DNA of 64,000 nucleotides, taken from Devosia lucknowensis (GTDB lineage Bacteria; Pseudomonadota; Alphaproteobacteria; Rhizobiales; Devosiaceae). Location: NCBI RefSeq assembly GCF_900177655.1, contig NZ_FXWK01000002.1:806001-870000 (forward strand). The letters run 5' to 3'. This document shows positions 1 through 8,675 of this stretch, piece by piece; the first letter of the stretch is position 1, and the number at the start of each line of letters is the position of its first letter. The position numbers and the translations under genes are program-made. The notes below the pieces were generated by a model. It made no database searches. It saw only the letters and a list, made by a program, of their open reading frames with translations, and was not told the origin of the DNA.

Positions 1-562
1 TCAGTTTTTCAAGCTCTCTGCGGGTGATTTCCCGGTCGTTGCCGAGAATGTCCCGTAGCGTCGTTGCCACATCCGGATCGGCGCGAATGCCCGCCTGGTT
101 GAAGGTTTCGCGCATCAGCGCGAGCAGCGTCTCGTCAGAGTCGGGATAGCAGGGCAGGGCGCGTCCCAGCTTCGCCGCTTCGACCAGAGCCCGCAGGGCG
201 TCGCGCGGCGGCAGGTTGTCGGCCTCCAGCACGATCGCAGCGCCGCCCGGATCGTCCCGCAATTCCGTGAGCGGCATCACGAGGGTTTTGGTGGCATTGC
301 GCACACGGATGATGCGTTTTCCGCCGAACAACGACACCGACCGGGCTTCAAGCACCAGCAGCGAAGGATCCGACTGCAGTTCCGGGCCATCGAATATGGT
401 CACGTTAGCGGACGCAGGATCATCACCGCTGAGGAAGCGGATGAGACGTTGTGCGGTTTCGCGCACCAGCCCGCCATCAGGTCCGTAGGCAAGGAATAGG
501 CCTTCGGTGAGATCGGGGCGCGCCAGATAGCGCGCCACCTCATGGGCCTTGAGTGCCGTCAT
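1..562 (-). CDS. holA: DNA polymerase III delta subunit, N-terminal part (cut by window edge)
   Basis: The delta subunit opens the beta clamp as part of the clamp-loader complex. The 187 residues visible start [18 protein letters not shown] and include a GLFLAYGPDGG segment, where HolA proteins have a nucleotide-binding-like fold, followed by SVSLFGGKRIIRVRNA, typical of HolA domain I. The reading frame is still open at base 1, so the C-terminal half lies outside. Its ATG overlaps the leuS stop by one base (TGATG), so translation is probably coupled to leuS. Family assignment rests on these motifs and on the usual leuS neighbourhood. In many alphaproteobacteria lptE lies between the two genes, and it is absent here. 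Confidence 0.85.
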   Translation of the reverse strand, partial: MTALKAHEVARYLARPDLTEGLFLAYGPDGGLVRETAQRLIRFLSGDDPASANVTIFDGPELQSDPSLLVLEARSVSLFGGKRIIRVRNATKTLVMPLTELRDDPGGAAIVLEADNLPPRDALRALVEAAKLGRALPCYPDSDETLLALMRETFNQAGIRADPDVATTLRDILGNDREITRRELEKL

Positions 563-3171
563 CACACGACCAGATTGACGATGCGATCCTGCACCACCAC
601 GACCTTCTTGGGTGTCTTGCCCTCCAGTGCCTTCTGTACAACCTCGAGAGCGAGGACAAGCTTTTCGACCTCGGCTGCGGGCATGCCCTTGGGAACAGTG
701 ATTTCGCCGCGACGCTTGCCGTTGATCTGGATCGGCATCGTCACTTCGTCGTCGACCAGCAGGGTTGGATCGACGTCGGGCCAGGATGCGTCAGACACAA
801 GGCCCTGTTTGCCCAGGACTTCCCAGCACGATTCCGCCAGGTGCGGCATCATCGGGTTGATCAGCTGGACAAGGCGCTCCACCCCCTCAAGAAGCGCGGC
901 CGCAAGAGCGGTTCCGGGCTGGCCGTCGCGGGCTTTGGCCAAGGCATTGGTCAGCTCATAGATGCGGGCGACGGCGCGGTTGAAGCCCAGGCCCTCGATG
1001 TCCTGTGCTACGCCGGCGACAGTGCGATGCACAACCTTGCGCAAAGACTTCGCATCTGCATCGTCTGACGTAACAGTGCCTGAAGATTGTTTGGCGATTT
1101 CAACACTATCATTGACCAGCCGCCAGATGCGCTGCTGGAACCTGCTGGCGCCCTCGACGCCGGACTCCGTCCATTGCACATCACGCTCCGGCGGGGAGTC
1201 GGACAGCATGAACCAGCGAGCCGTGTCGGCGCCGTACGTGGCCACGATGTGGTCGGGATCCACGACGTTCTTCTTGGACTTGCTCATCTTTTCGACCGAG
1301 CCGATGGTGATCGGACTGCCGGTCTGAATGTGCTTTGCCGTCCGGATATCGGCATTGGTCTCGAAGAGGACTTCGGTCGGCGGCACCCACTCACCCTTCT
1401 CGCCCTTGTAGGTCTCGTGGGTCACCATGCCCTGGGTGAACATGCCCTTGAATGGCTCGTCGAGGCCGACATGGCCCGTTGCCTTCATGGCGCGGGTGAA
1501 AAAGCGCGAATAGAGCAGGTGCAGGATCGCGTGTTCGATGCCACCGATATACTGATCCACCGGCAACCAGCGATCGGCTACGGCCGGGATGGTAGGCGTA
1601 TCGGCGTGGGGCGCCGTGAAGCGGGCGAAATACCAGGAACTGTCCACGAAGGTGTCCATGGTGTCGGTTTCCCGGCGCGCAGCACCACCGCACTGTTGGC
1701 AGTGGACGTGCTTCCACGTCGGGTGATGGTCGAGGGCGTTGCCGGGCTTATCAAAGCTCACGTCATCGGGCAGTTTCACCGGCAGGTCCTTTTTGGGCAC
1801 GGGGATCGTGCCGCAGACCTCGCAATGGATCACCGGGATAGGGCAACCCCAATAGCGCTGGCGCGAAATGCCCCAGTCGCGCAGGCGATAATTGGTTTCG
1901 AGCGTACCCTGCGGCTTGCCGTCGACGGTGCGGGCACCGAAATGGGCAGCAATCGCTTTCTTGGCATCGTCAATGGAGAGGCCGTCGAGAAAGCCCGAAT
2001 TGAAAATGTTACCAACGTCAACATAGGCCTCATCGCCGACCGCGAAGGTGGCGGGATCGGCGCCGGGCGGCAAGACGACGGGCTTGACCGAGAGACCATA
2101 TTTGCGCGCCAGGTCGAGGTCTCGTTGATCGTGTGCCGGACAGCCGAAAATAGCGCCGGTGCCATAGTCCATCAGGATGAAATTGGCCACGTACACGGGC
2201 AGTGTTTCGCCCTCGATGACCGGATGTTTCACGCGAAGCCCGGTGTCAAAGCCCTGTTTTTCGGCCTTTTCCAGCGTTTCGGTGGCGGTGCCATGACGAT
2301 GGCATTCGGCAACGAATTCGGCGAGGCCCGGATTGCTGGCCGCCAAGGCCGTGGTCAGAGGATGATCGGGCGACAGGCCGATAAAGGACGCTCCGAAAAT
2401 AGTGTCCGGGCGTGTGGTGAACACCTCGATGCTCTTCGCATCGGTTTTGTCGCTGGCGACCAGTTCGAACAGCAGACGCAGGCCCTCGGACTTGCCGATC
2501 CAGTTGCGCTGCATGGTGCGCACCTTTTCCGGCCAGCCAGTGAGGCCATCCAGGGCCTCCAGCAGGTCCTCGGCAAAGTCCGAGATCTTGAAGAACCACT
2601 GGGTGAGCTCGCGCTGCTCGACTACGGCACCCGAGCGCCAGCCCTTGCCGTCGATCACCTGCTCATTGGCAAGCACGGTCATGTCCACCGGGTCCCAGTT
2701 GACCTTGGAGGATTTGCGCGTGACCAGGCCAGCGGCGAGCATGTCGATGAACATGGCCTGCTGGTGCTGATAGTATTCTGGCGAACAGGTCGCGATCTCG
2801 CGGGTCCAGTCGATGGAGAGGCCCATCGACTTGAGCTGGGCCTTCATGGCTTCGATATTTTGATAGGTCCAGGTGCCCGGATGGGTCTTGCGCTCGATGG
2901 CCGCGTTCTCGGCCGGCAGGCCGAAGGCGTCCCAGCCCATGGGGTGCAGGACGTTCTTCCCGCGAGCGCGCTGGTAGCGCGCCACGACGTCGCCCATGGC
3001 GTAGTTGCGCACATGGCCCATATGGATGCGGCCAGACGGATAGGGGAACATCTCGAGGACGTAGTAGGGATCGCGCGGATCGTCATTGGACGTGACAAAG
3101 CTCTGGCGCTCGTTCCAGACCTGCTGCCATTTCGGTTCGCTTTCGCGCGGATTGTAGCGTTCGCCGCTCAC
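562..3171 (-). CDS. leuS: Leucyl-tRNA synthetase
   Basis: This class Ia enzyme charges tRNA-Leu with leucine in the cytoplasm. The 869 residues match the bacterial length. The HIGH motif appears as HMGH in [15 protein letters not shown] near residue 50. The editing (CP1) domain carries [10 protein letters not shown], and the KMSKS loop is present as [12 protein letters not shown]. The CP1 region is followed by the [10 protein letters not shown] segment with paired cysteines, and the C-terminal anticodon-binding domain ends in QDRIVNLVV. The ATG at 3171 fits the family start ([10 protein letters not shown]). It is divergent from the PLP-homeostasis gene and translationally coupled to holA. Confidence 0.98.
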   Translation of the reverse strand: MSGERYNPRESEPKWQQVWNERQSFVTSNDDPRDPYYVLEMFPYPSGRIHMGHVRNYAMGDVVARYQRARGKNVLHPMGWDAFGLPAENAAIERKTHPGTWTYQNIEAMKAQLKSMGLSIDWTREIATCSPEYYQHQQAMFIDMLAAGLVTRKSSKVNWDPVDMTVLANEQVIDGKGWRSGAVVEQRELTQWFFKISDFAEDLLEALDGLTGWPEKVRTMQRNWIGKSEGLRLLFELVASDKTDAKSIEVFTTRPDTIFGASFIGLSPDHPLTTALAASNPGLAEFVAECHRHGTATETLEKAEKQGFDTGLRVKHPVIEGETLPVYVANFILMDYGTGAIFGCPAHDQRDLDLARKYGLSVKPVVLPPGADPATFAVGDEAYVDVGNIFNSGFLDGLSIDDAKKAIAAHFGARTVDGKPQGTLETNYRLRDWGISRQRYWGCPIPVIHCEVCGTIPVPKKDLPVKLPDDVSFDKPGNALDHHPTWKHVHCQQCGGAARRETDTMDTFVDSSWYFARFTAPHADTPTIPAVADRWLPVDQYIGGIEHAILHLLYSRFFTRAMKATGHVGLDEPFKGMFTQGMVTHETYKGEKGEWVPPTEVLFETNADIRTAKHIQTGSPITIGSVEKMSKSKKNVVDPDHIVATYGADTARWFMLSDSPPERDVQWTESGVEGASRFQQRIWRLVNDSVEIAKQSSGTVTSDDADAKSLRKVVHRTVAGVAQDIEGLGFNRAVARIYELTNALAKARDGQPGTALAAALLEGVERLVQLINPMMPHLAESCWEVLGKQGLVSDASWPDVDPTLLVDDEVTMPIQINGKRRGEITVPKGMPAAEVEKLVLALEVVQKALEGKTPKKVVVVQDRIVNLVV

Positions 3172-3303
3172 GTATCATCGTCCTTGCAAGATTTTCCGCA
3201 AAGCGCGCCGCAAGGGCGGCGCAGCTTGCGTTTTCGAGGGTTTTTGGCTACCCGGACCATCACCAGAAATCCCTTGCAAGGTCAACAGAAACGGGGCGGC
3301 GAT

Positions 3304-3978
3304 ATGGCCGACACGCTCTCCGCTGCGCATACGGCGCTCGAATACATCCGCAACCGCATGGAAAAGGCGCGCCGCCGTTTTGGCGCGCCACCCGATCATG
3401 TCGAGCTGGTGGCGGTTTCGAAGACCTTCACCGCCGACGCCGTCGAACCGTTCCTCATGGCGGGGCAGCGGGTGTTCGGCGAGAACCGGGTCCAGGAAGC
3501 CAAGGACAAGTGGCCCATCCTCCGGGAACGCTACCCCGATGTCGACTTGCATCTCATCGGACCGCTGCAGACCAACAAGGTGCGCGAGGCGGTGGCGCTG
3601 TTCGATGTGATCGAGACGGTGGACCGCGAAAAGCTGGCAAGGATGCTGGCAGAGGAAATGCAGCGGGTCGGCAAGACCATTCCATGCTTCGTCCAGGTCA
3701 ATATCGGTGGCGAGGAACAGAAAGCCGGCGTGTCGATCGGCGAGGCGGTCGACTTCGTTCGCAGCTGTCGGGACCAGTACGGGCTCGATATCGTGGGCCT
3801 CATGTGCATTCCGCCCGACGGGCAGCCGGCCGGTCCCTATTTCGCCCTGCTCGCGGAGTTGGGGCGCGCGGCTGGTGTGGCGCAACTCTCGATGGGGATG
3901 AGCGGCGATTTCGAGACGGCCATCGCCATGGGCGCCACCCATGTGCGCGTGGGTTCGGCGCTGTTCGGCCGACGTTAG
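3304..3978 (+). CDS. YggS/ProSC family pyridoxal-phosphate homeostasis protein
   Basis: This 224-residue protein is a single alanine-racemase-like TIM barrel that binds pyridoxal phosphate and buffers its free pool; no enzymatic reaction is established for the family. The PLP lysine sits in VAVSKTF near residue 41. HLIGPLQTNKV, VNIGGEEQKAG and the C-terminal LSMGMSGDFETAIAMGATHVRVGSALFG match the family well. The ATG at 3304 was chosen because the family begins just before the first helix. The open frame runs far upstream but there it is only antisense to leuS. The gene is divergent from leuS, with 132 bp between the starts. Confidence 0.95.
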   Translation: MADTLSAAHTALEYIRNRMEKARRRFGAPPDHVELVAVSKTFTADAVEPFLMAGQRVFGENRVQEAKDKWPILRERYPDVDLHLIGPLQTNKVREAVALFDVIETVDREKLARMLAEEMQRVGKTIPCFVQVNIGGEEQKAGVSIGEAVDFVRSCRDQYGLDIVGLMCIPPDGQPAGPYFALLAELGRAAGVAQLSMGMSGDFETAIAMGATHVRVGSALFGRR

Positions 3979-4073
3979 CGCCACCCGGGGCTTGCAACTT
4001 TCCCGTCCAAATCGCGTTCTTTCAAGTTGAATAACGCCGTTGTGAAACACCGGCCAAAAACGAGTCGCAATCG

Positions 4074-4089
4074 TGTGAGCCTTGTCACA
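4074..4089. promoter_or_regulatory. CRP-type palindrome before the cenR-like gene
   Basis: TGTGA-GCCTTG-TCACA is an exact TGTGA-N6-TCACA dyad, the consensus for CRP-family regulators. It ends 26 bp before the response-regulator ATG, so bound protein would overlap or follow the promoter and could act as a repressor. The match is seen directly; occupancy by a CRP homologue is inference. Confidence 0.5.
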
Positions 4090-4115
4090 CCAGACGGAAA
4101 AGCCCGGAGAATACA

Positions 4116-4799
4116 ATGAACAAGCGACGCATCCTGGTCGTGGACGACGACGCGGACCTGCGCCAGACTCTGGTGGAACAGCTTCAGGGCGAACCTGAAT
4201 TCGACATACTCCAGGCCGGCACTGCCAACGACGCCCTCAAGGCGGTTCGCGAGAACAATATCGAACTCACCATCCTCGATGTCGGCCTGCCCGACATGGA
4301 TGGCCGCGAGGCCGTCAAGCTAATGCGCCAGGAGGGCTACAAGAGCCCCGTGCTGATGTTGACCGGCCACGATACCGATGCCGACGAGATCAAGGGTCTT
4401 GAAGCCGGTGCAAACGACTATCTGACCAAGCCGTTCCGCTATCCGGTGCTGCTGGCGCGCATCAACGCTGCGCTGCGCCAGCGCGACCAGAGCGAAGACG
4501 CCGTCTTCACCATCGGCCAATACAGCTTCCAGCCTGCAGCCAAGGTGCTGGAGACCAACGACGGCATCAAGGTGCGGTTGACCGACAAGGAAACCTCGAT
4601 CCTCAAGTATCTCTATCGCCAAGGTCCCAAGACCATTACCCGCGATGTACTGCTCAAGGAGGTATGGGGCTACAACAACCGGGTGACCACGCACACGCTC
4701 GAGACGCATATCTACCGGCTGCGCCAGAAGATCGAGCGCGACCCGTCCAATGCGCGTCTCCTGGTCACCGAAGATGGCGGCTACAGGCTTGTCCCCTGA
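4116..4799 (+). CDS. cenR: OmpR-family response regulator, CenR-like
   Basis: A 227-residue DNA-binding response regulator. The receiver domain (about residues 5-118) has the acidic pair in VVDDDADL, the phosphoacceptor aspartate in LTILDVGLPDMDG, the threonine in LMLTGHDTDADE and the lysine in LTKPFRYP. The winged-helix DNA-binding domain (about 130-225) ends in HTLETHIYRLRQKIERDP and LLVTEDGGYRLVP. The linker QRDQSEDAVFTIG and these C-terminal segments resemble CenR, the envelope regulator described in Caulobacter and Brucella; the assignment is from remembered motifs, so the symbol is tentative. No histidine kinase is adjacent. A GGAGA ribosome site precedes the ATG. Confidence 0.8.
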   Translation: MNKRRILVVDDDADLRQTLVEQLQGEPEFDILQAGTANDALKAVRENNIELTILDVGLPDMDGREAVKLMRQEGYKSPVLMLTGHDTDADEIKGLEAGANDYLTKPFRYPVLLARINAALRQRDQSEDAVFTIGQYSFQPAAKVLETNDGIKVRLTDKETSILKYLYRQGPKTITRDVLLKEVWGYNNRVTTHTLETHIYRLRQKIERDPSNARLLVTEDGGYRLVP

Positions 4800-4811
4800 T
4801 ATCGGGACAAG
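4788..4811 (+). terminator. Hairpin overlapping the cenR stop codon
   Basis: CTTGTCCC and GGGACAAG form a perfect 8-bp stem around an 8-base loop that includes the TGA stop. No T-run follows, so intrinsic termination is uncertain. A related GGGAC-containing hairpin occurs at 9711-9741. Confidence 0.35.
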
Positions 4812-4903
4812 ACCGTTCAAATTCGCTCCGAACTGACTTATAGCTTGAATGTGAGCCGCCCAAGTCCCATTGGGCGGCCGTTCGCGCATCGGGTCTGGGG
4901 CTC

Positions 4904-5362
4904 ATGAGAATGGACGACGCGGCCGGGGTGCTGGCCCGGGCCGATTTCTTCGACATCTGCGATGATGAGCAGCTGCGAATGCTTGGCTTTGCGGGAGATC
5001 GCAAGCACTTCGAAGCCGACGCGGTGATCTACCAGTCCGGGGAGACGCCCGGTGGTGCATTCGTGCTGATCGAGGGCACCGTGCGGGCCCGACACGAGGG
5101 CGCGGAAGCCGGCAAGCCTTATGCGCTGTCCGAACCGGGCAGCGTGATCTCGCCAACGGCTCTCATCATCGACAAGCCACGGCCCGTGACCTTCACGGCC
5201 GTTACCGATTGCGAACTGTTGTTCGTGCCGCGAGCCGCCTTCATGAAACTGGCGCGGCAGGACCCTGAGCTTGCAGCGCGCGCGGCGGCCCGCATCCAGC
5301 AGGATCTGGGGCGCTACATGCATGCGCTGGAGCCACTGCGCGGCAAGATGAAGGGCGCCTGA
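4904..5362 (+). CDS. Cyclic-nucleotide-binding domain protein without DNA-binding domain
   Basis: The 152 residues form a single cNMP-binding (CRP N-terminal type) beta roll: FFDICDDEQLRML, FEADAVIYQSGETPGGAFVLIEGTVRA, then SEPGSVISPTALIIDKPRPVTFTAVTDCELLFVPRAAF, followed by a helix. No helix-turn-helix follows, and the protein stops after PLRGKMKGA. It is therefore more likely a ligand-sensing or partner-binding protein than a transcription factor. The classical phosphate-binding RxxS arginine/serine pair is not obvious (ISPTALI at that place), so the ligand is unknown. It lies 104 bp after the cenR-like gene on the same strand. Confidence 0.8.
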   Translation: MRMDDAAGVLARADFFDICDDEQLRMLGFAGDRKHFEADAVIYQSGETPGGAFVLIEGTVRARHEGAEAGKPYALSEPGSVISPTALIIDKPRPVTFTAVTDCELLFVPRAAFMKLARQDPELAARAAARIQQDLGRYMHALEPLRGKMKGA

Positions 5363-5397
5363 GGCGCCGTCCCGCTAACCCGAATTCGTCCCCCGGC

Positions 5398-5466
5398 CTG
5401 ACCCGAGGATCCGTCGCCAGGCCAGCAAGCGTTGGGAGTGGCCCTCAGACCAAGTCCGAGGGCGGC
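5398..5466. repeat. Dispersed intergenic palindromic element, copy 1
   Basis: About 69 bp bounded by GACCCGAGGATC on the left and a CAAGTCCGAGGGCGGC end on the right. The same layout and end sequences recur at 29680-29746, with a partial copy at 7349-7373. It lies between the 3' ends of two convergent genes. Confidence 0.6.
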
Positions 5467-5503
5467 GCCGTGTTCGGGGAAGGGTCAGTGGCGGATAGCG
5501 CCT

Positions 5504-6316
5504 TCAGACGCTTGCAAAACGCGCAATGACGGGTACGTGGTCGCTCGGCTGCGGATCGTAGCCGCGATAGGTCTTGATGATCTCGGCACCCACCGAGCGT
5601 TCGGCGACGTCGGATGTTGACCAGATGTGGTCGAGGCGACGGCCCTTGTCCGCCAGCTCCCAATTGGCGCTGCGGTAGCTCCACCAGGAATAAAGCTTTT
5701 CGTCATGGGGCACGTGCTTGCGCACCAGATCGACCCAGCCATGGCCGCCGGAAAGCAGGGCATCGAGGCGCTCGGTTTCCTGCGGCGTGTGGCTGACGAT
5801 CTTGAGCAGCTGCTTATGGCTCCAGACATCGTTTTCATGCGGGGCGATGTTGAAATCGCCGGCGATCAGGTGGCCGCGCTGGAACACAGGCTCGGTGAAC
5901 CAGGTCTTAAGTTCGTCGAGGAAGCCCAGCTTGTGCCTGAACTTGGGATTGATCTCGGGATCGGCTTCGTCGCCGCCGGCGGGAATGTAGAAATTGTGCA
6001 GCGTGAACGGGCCGTGGCCGAGATCGACGAGGGCGGAGACGTGCCGCGATTCCGGGATGTCGCAGAACACCCGGCTCGATATATCGGTCAGCGGAAATTT
6101 CGAGACGATGGCGACGCCGTGATAGCCCTTCTGGCCGTGCACGGCCATGTGTGGATAGCCGGCCTCGATGAAGGCGTTCCGTGGAAACTGGTCATTGGTG
6201 CATTTGATCTCCTGAAGCATCAGCACATCGGGCTGATACCGGGCGAGAAAATCCAGCACCATCGGCAGGCGCAGGCGAACCGAATTGATGTTCCAGGTGA
6301 CGATGGATTGGGTCAT
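5504..6316 (-). CDS. xth: Exodeoxyribonuclease III / AP endonuclease
   Basis: A 270-residue member of the exonuclease-endonuclease-phosphatase family that cuts DNA at abasic sites in base excision repair. Catalytic motifs are all present: WNINSVRLRL at the N terminus, the metal-binding glutamate in LQEIKCTNDQFP, the GDFNIAPHENDVW segment, LDHIW, and the C-terminal SDHVPVIARF with the catalytic Asp-His pair. Length and order match ExoIII rather than sphingomyelinases. It is a single gene, convergent with the cNMP-binding gene, and its start at 6316 is well supported by the conserved N terminus MTQSIVTWNINS. Confidence 0.93.
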   Translation of the reverse strand: MTQSIVTWNINSVRLRLPMVLDFLARYQPDVLMLQEIKCTNDQFPRNAFIEAGYPHMAVHGQKGYHGVAIVSKFPLTDISSRVFCDIPESRHVSALVDLGHGPFTLHNFYIPAGGDEADPEINPKFRHKLGFLDELKTWFTEPVFQRGHLIAGDFNIAPHENDVWSHKQLLKIVSHTPQETERLDALLSGGHGWVDLVRKHVPHDEKLYSWWSYRSANWELADKGRRLDHIWSTSDVAERSVGAEIIKTYRGYDPQPSDHVPVIARFASV

Positions 6317-6544
6317 TGCGCATCCAGGCTAGATCGAACGGCGGGCAGGGGTCTTATCGCCAAGCCAGGCGCGGGGGTAAAGCCGGAAATGGCATTGGGA
6401 TGTGGTTGCTGACGCGGGATGGCAGGATGGTGCCGGATGTCCCGCCAACGCGATCGCAACAGTGGCAGCGGCCCTCAAGTCCGTGCGCGCCATCATGCAT
6501 GCGTTCGCCGCGGCGTTTCACGTGAATCCTTGGCTTCACCGCCA

Positions 6545-6574
6545 ACAAAAAGCCCGGCACAGAGGCCGGGCTTT
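6545..6574 (-). terminator. Rho-independent terminator of rplS
   Basis: A perfect 10-bp stem (AAAGCCCGGC / GCCGGGCTTT) with a 6-base loop. Read on the minus strand it is followed by a run of Ts (AAAAA at 6546-6550 on the plus strand). It lies about 20 bp after the rplS stop. Confidence 0.85.
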
Positions 6575-6595
6575 CCAATTCGACAGGGAGCGATC

Positions 6596-7144
6596 TTATT
6601 CGCTCTTGGCTTCGCCTTCAGCGGCAGCGGCCTGTTCGGCGGCGGCCGCAGCGGCTGCGGCTTCAGCGTCCTTGGCGGCCTGCTCTGCGGCAAAAGCCTC
6701 GGCAGCTGCGATCTTTTCAGCTTCGCGGGCCTCGCGGGCAGCCTGGGCGGCCGAGCGTTCGGAGGCTTCGATCTTCTTGGTGCGCGAGTTGGTCGATTCA
6801 AAGATACGAGCCGACTTACCGCGACGGTCGCGCAGGTAGTACAGCTTGGCGCGACGGACCTTGCCGCGCTTGATCACTTCGACCGACGAGATGTTGGGCG
6901 AGTAGATGGGGAACACGCGTTCCACGCCTTCGCCGTAGGAAATCTTGCGGACGGTAAAGCTTTCGGTGATGCCGCCACCGGAGCGGGCGATCACGACGCC
7001 TTCATAGGCCTGCAGGCGTTCCTTGTCGCCTTCGCGGATCTTGACCCAGACCTTGACGGTATCGCCATGGGTGAATTCGGGAAGTTCGCGCTTTGCGGCG
7101 AGTTCGGCAACGTGCTCGGCATTGAGCTGTTCAATGATGTTCAT
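6596..7144 (-). CDS. rplS: 50S ribosomal protein L19 with long Ala/Glu-rich tail
   Basis: L19 sits at the 30S-50S interface. Residues 1-115 are a typical L19: [88 protein letters not shown]. About 65 further residues form an Ala/Glu/Lys-rich, probably helical and disordered tail, making the protein 182 residues against roughly 115-130 in most bacteria. The ATG at 7144 is used because it gives the conserved MNII start; an in-frame upstream codon adds eight unconserved residues. It is the last gene of the rimM-trmD-rplS group, 256 bp after trmD. Confidence 0.97.
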   Translation of the reverse strand: MNIIEQLNAEHVAELAAKRELPEFTHGDTVKVWVKIREGDKERLQAYEGVVIARSGGGITESFTVRKISYGEGVERVFPIYSPNISSVEVIKRGKVRRAKLYYLRDRRGKSARIFESTNSRTKKIEASERSAAQAAREAREAEKIAAAEAFAAEQAAKDAEAAAAAAAAEQAAAAEGEAKSE

Positions 7145-7313
7145 TTTCGATCCGTTCGATCTTTTCATGGGAACGACTCTTGCGGGCTTTTGGGCCCCGT
7201 CGTCCGGTCTTGGTTGGTAACGGAGGGCAGTCTTCTTGGTCTTTCCGCGCGCGGGTCCGAAACGCCCGACGCACGAATGGGCGGCTCATAGGGGAATTTT
7301 GCCCCAGAGTCTA

Positions 7314-7342
7314 GGGGTTTTGGGCCTGGGGCCCCAAACCCC
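7314..7342. other. G/C-rich inverted repeat between trmD and rplS
   Basis: GGGGTTTTGGG and GCCCCAAACCCC pair imperfectly around a short loop in the 256-bp trmD-rplS gap. It could be an attenuator, a processing site or part of the neighbouring repeat; there is no T-run to call it a terminator. Confidence 0.35.
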
Positions 7343-7348
7343 GGTTCC

Positions 7349-7373
7349 GCCCTCGGATCAAGCGCGAGGACGG
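7349..7373. repeat. Dispersed intergenic palindromic element, partial copy
   Basis: GCCCTCGGATCAAG followed by GCGAGGACGG matches the right half of the elements at 5398-5466 and 29680-29746. The left half (GACCCGAGGATC) was not found here, so this is a degenerate or partial copy. Confidence 0.5.
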
Positions 7374-7400
7374 ATGGGGGAGCGGAATGGCATCGGAATC

Positions 7401-8078
7401 CTACTTCAGCAGATCCGGCCGTCGCGCCTGCGTCAGCTCGAGTGACTGCTGGTGCCGCCACTTGGCAATCCTGCCGTGATCGCCGGATGTCAGGACGGCC
7501 GGAATGTCGCGGCCCTCGAAAGTCTGTGGGCGGGTGTATTGCGGGTATTCGAGGAGGCCGTTTTCGAAGCTTTCCTCATCGCGGCTGTCGGGTGCGCCGA
7601 GGACACCGGGGATCAGTCGCACGACGGCCTCCAGGAGCACCATGGCGGCCACTTCGCCGCCGGCAAGGACATAGTCGCCGATGGAGACTTCCTCGAGCTG
7701 GCGGGCTTCTATGACACGCTGGTCGACCCCCTCGAAACGACCGCAGACAATGACGGCGCCCGGTCCGGTCGCGAGCTCATGGGCGCGGGCCTGGGTCAAC
7801 GGCTTGCCGCGCGGCGACATCAGGATGCGCGGCCGCAGATCATCCGGCGGCGCGACCGTGTCTATCGCCTGAGCCAGGATATCGGGCCTGAGCACCATGC
7901 CGGCGCCACCACCGGAGGGCGTGTCGTCGACGGTCCGATGCCGGTCGGTGGCGAAATCGCGCAGCTGCGTGGCGTGCAGCGACCACAATCCGTCATTCAT
8001 GCCCCGGCCCAGGACCGAAGCGCCGAGCGGTCCGGGAAAAAGCTCGGGGAAGAGGGTAATGATGTCGGCGGAAAACAT
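7401..8078 (-). CDS. trmD: tRNA (guanine-N1)-methyltransferase TrmD
   Basis: TrmD methylates G37 next to the anticodon using S-adenosylmethionine, which prevents +1 frameshifts. The 225 residues match the family. The N terminus [24 protein letters not shown], the [13 protein letters not shown] loop, the trefoil-knot SAM site [13 protein letters not shown] and [30 protein letters not shown], and the C-terminal [19 protein letters not shown] are all present. Its ATG overlaps the rimM stop by one base (TGATG), so it is translationally coupled. Confidence 0.97.
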   Translation of the reverse strand: MFSADIITLFPELFPGPLGASVLGRGMNDGLWSLHATQLRDFATDRHRTVDDTPSGGGAGMVLRPDILAQAIDTVAPPDDLRPRILMSPRGKPLTQARAHELATGPGAVIVCGRFEGVDQRVIEARQLEEVSIGDYVLAGGEVAAMVLLEAVVRLIPGVLGAPDSRDEESFENGLLEYPQYTRPQTFEGRDIPAVLTSGDHGRIAKWRHQQSLELTQARRPDLLK

Positions 8079-8614
8079 CAGTCGGGCTCTTCCTCGCCGG
8101 GATCGGCATCGAGAGGGGGCGAGATGACCAGATAACCGTCGGCAATGGCGATGGTGGGCACAACGTGCCTGGTGAACGGGTAAAGGAAGGTGTCGCCCGA
8201 GCGCGGGTCACGCACTTCCAGGATGTCACCGGCCCCGTGATCGTAGATGGCGCTGACGGCGCCGATGGAGACCCCGCTCTCGAGCCGCGCATCGAGGCCG
8301 ATCAGGTCGGCGTGGTAAAAATCGTCCTCGTCGTCGATCTCGGGCAGCTGGCTGCGATCGACATAAAGCTCCACGCCGTTGAGCAATTCGGCGGCGTTGC
8401 GATCGTTGACGCCCTTGAGGCGGGCGATCAGCACGGTTTTCTGCAGCCGCGCGCTTTCAATCGTCACCGTCAGGCCCGGCCGGTTGGTTGCCAGCGGCCC
8501 ATAGGAGGCAATATCCCCGGGATCTTCAGTGTGCGAGGCAATGCGCACCTCGCCCTTGATGCCATGCGCGGCGCCGATCGTGCCCATCAGGATGCGAGAG
8601 GAATTTTGCGTCAT
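8078..8614 (-). CDS. rimM: 16S rRNA processing protein RimM
   Basis: RimM assists maturation of the 30S head and binds ribosomal protein S19. It has 178 residues: an N-terminal beta-barrel domain starting [25 protein letters not shown] and a PRC-barrel domain with [36 protein letters not shown] and the [15 protein letters not shown] segment [21 protein letters not shown]. The ATG at 8614 is preferred over an upstream in-frame ATG because the family starts here. rpsP and ffh, which often precede rimM in this order, are not upstream; a DUF4893 gene is. Confidence 0.93.
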   Translation of the reverse strand: MTQNSSRILMGTIGAAHGIKGEVRIASHTEDPGDIASYGPLATNRPGLTVTIESARLQKTVLIARLKGVNDRNAAELLNGVELYVDRSQLPEIDDEDDFYHADLIGLDARLESGVSIGAVSAIYDHGAGDILEVRDPRSGDTFLYPFTRHVVPTIAIADGYLVISPPLDADPGEEEPD

Positions 8615-8675
8615 GGCCTGCTCACTGTGGTTGCAAAGGCTCAAATAGCAGCGCCAGTGTCGGGCGCAAGCCCCG

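Noticed and set aside
1087..3303. Long rightward open frame antisense to leuS, continuous with the YggS frame
   Set aside because: The YggS domain begins at 3304 with a conserved N terminus; upstream is the antisense of leuS with no coding features.
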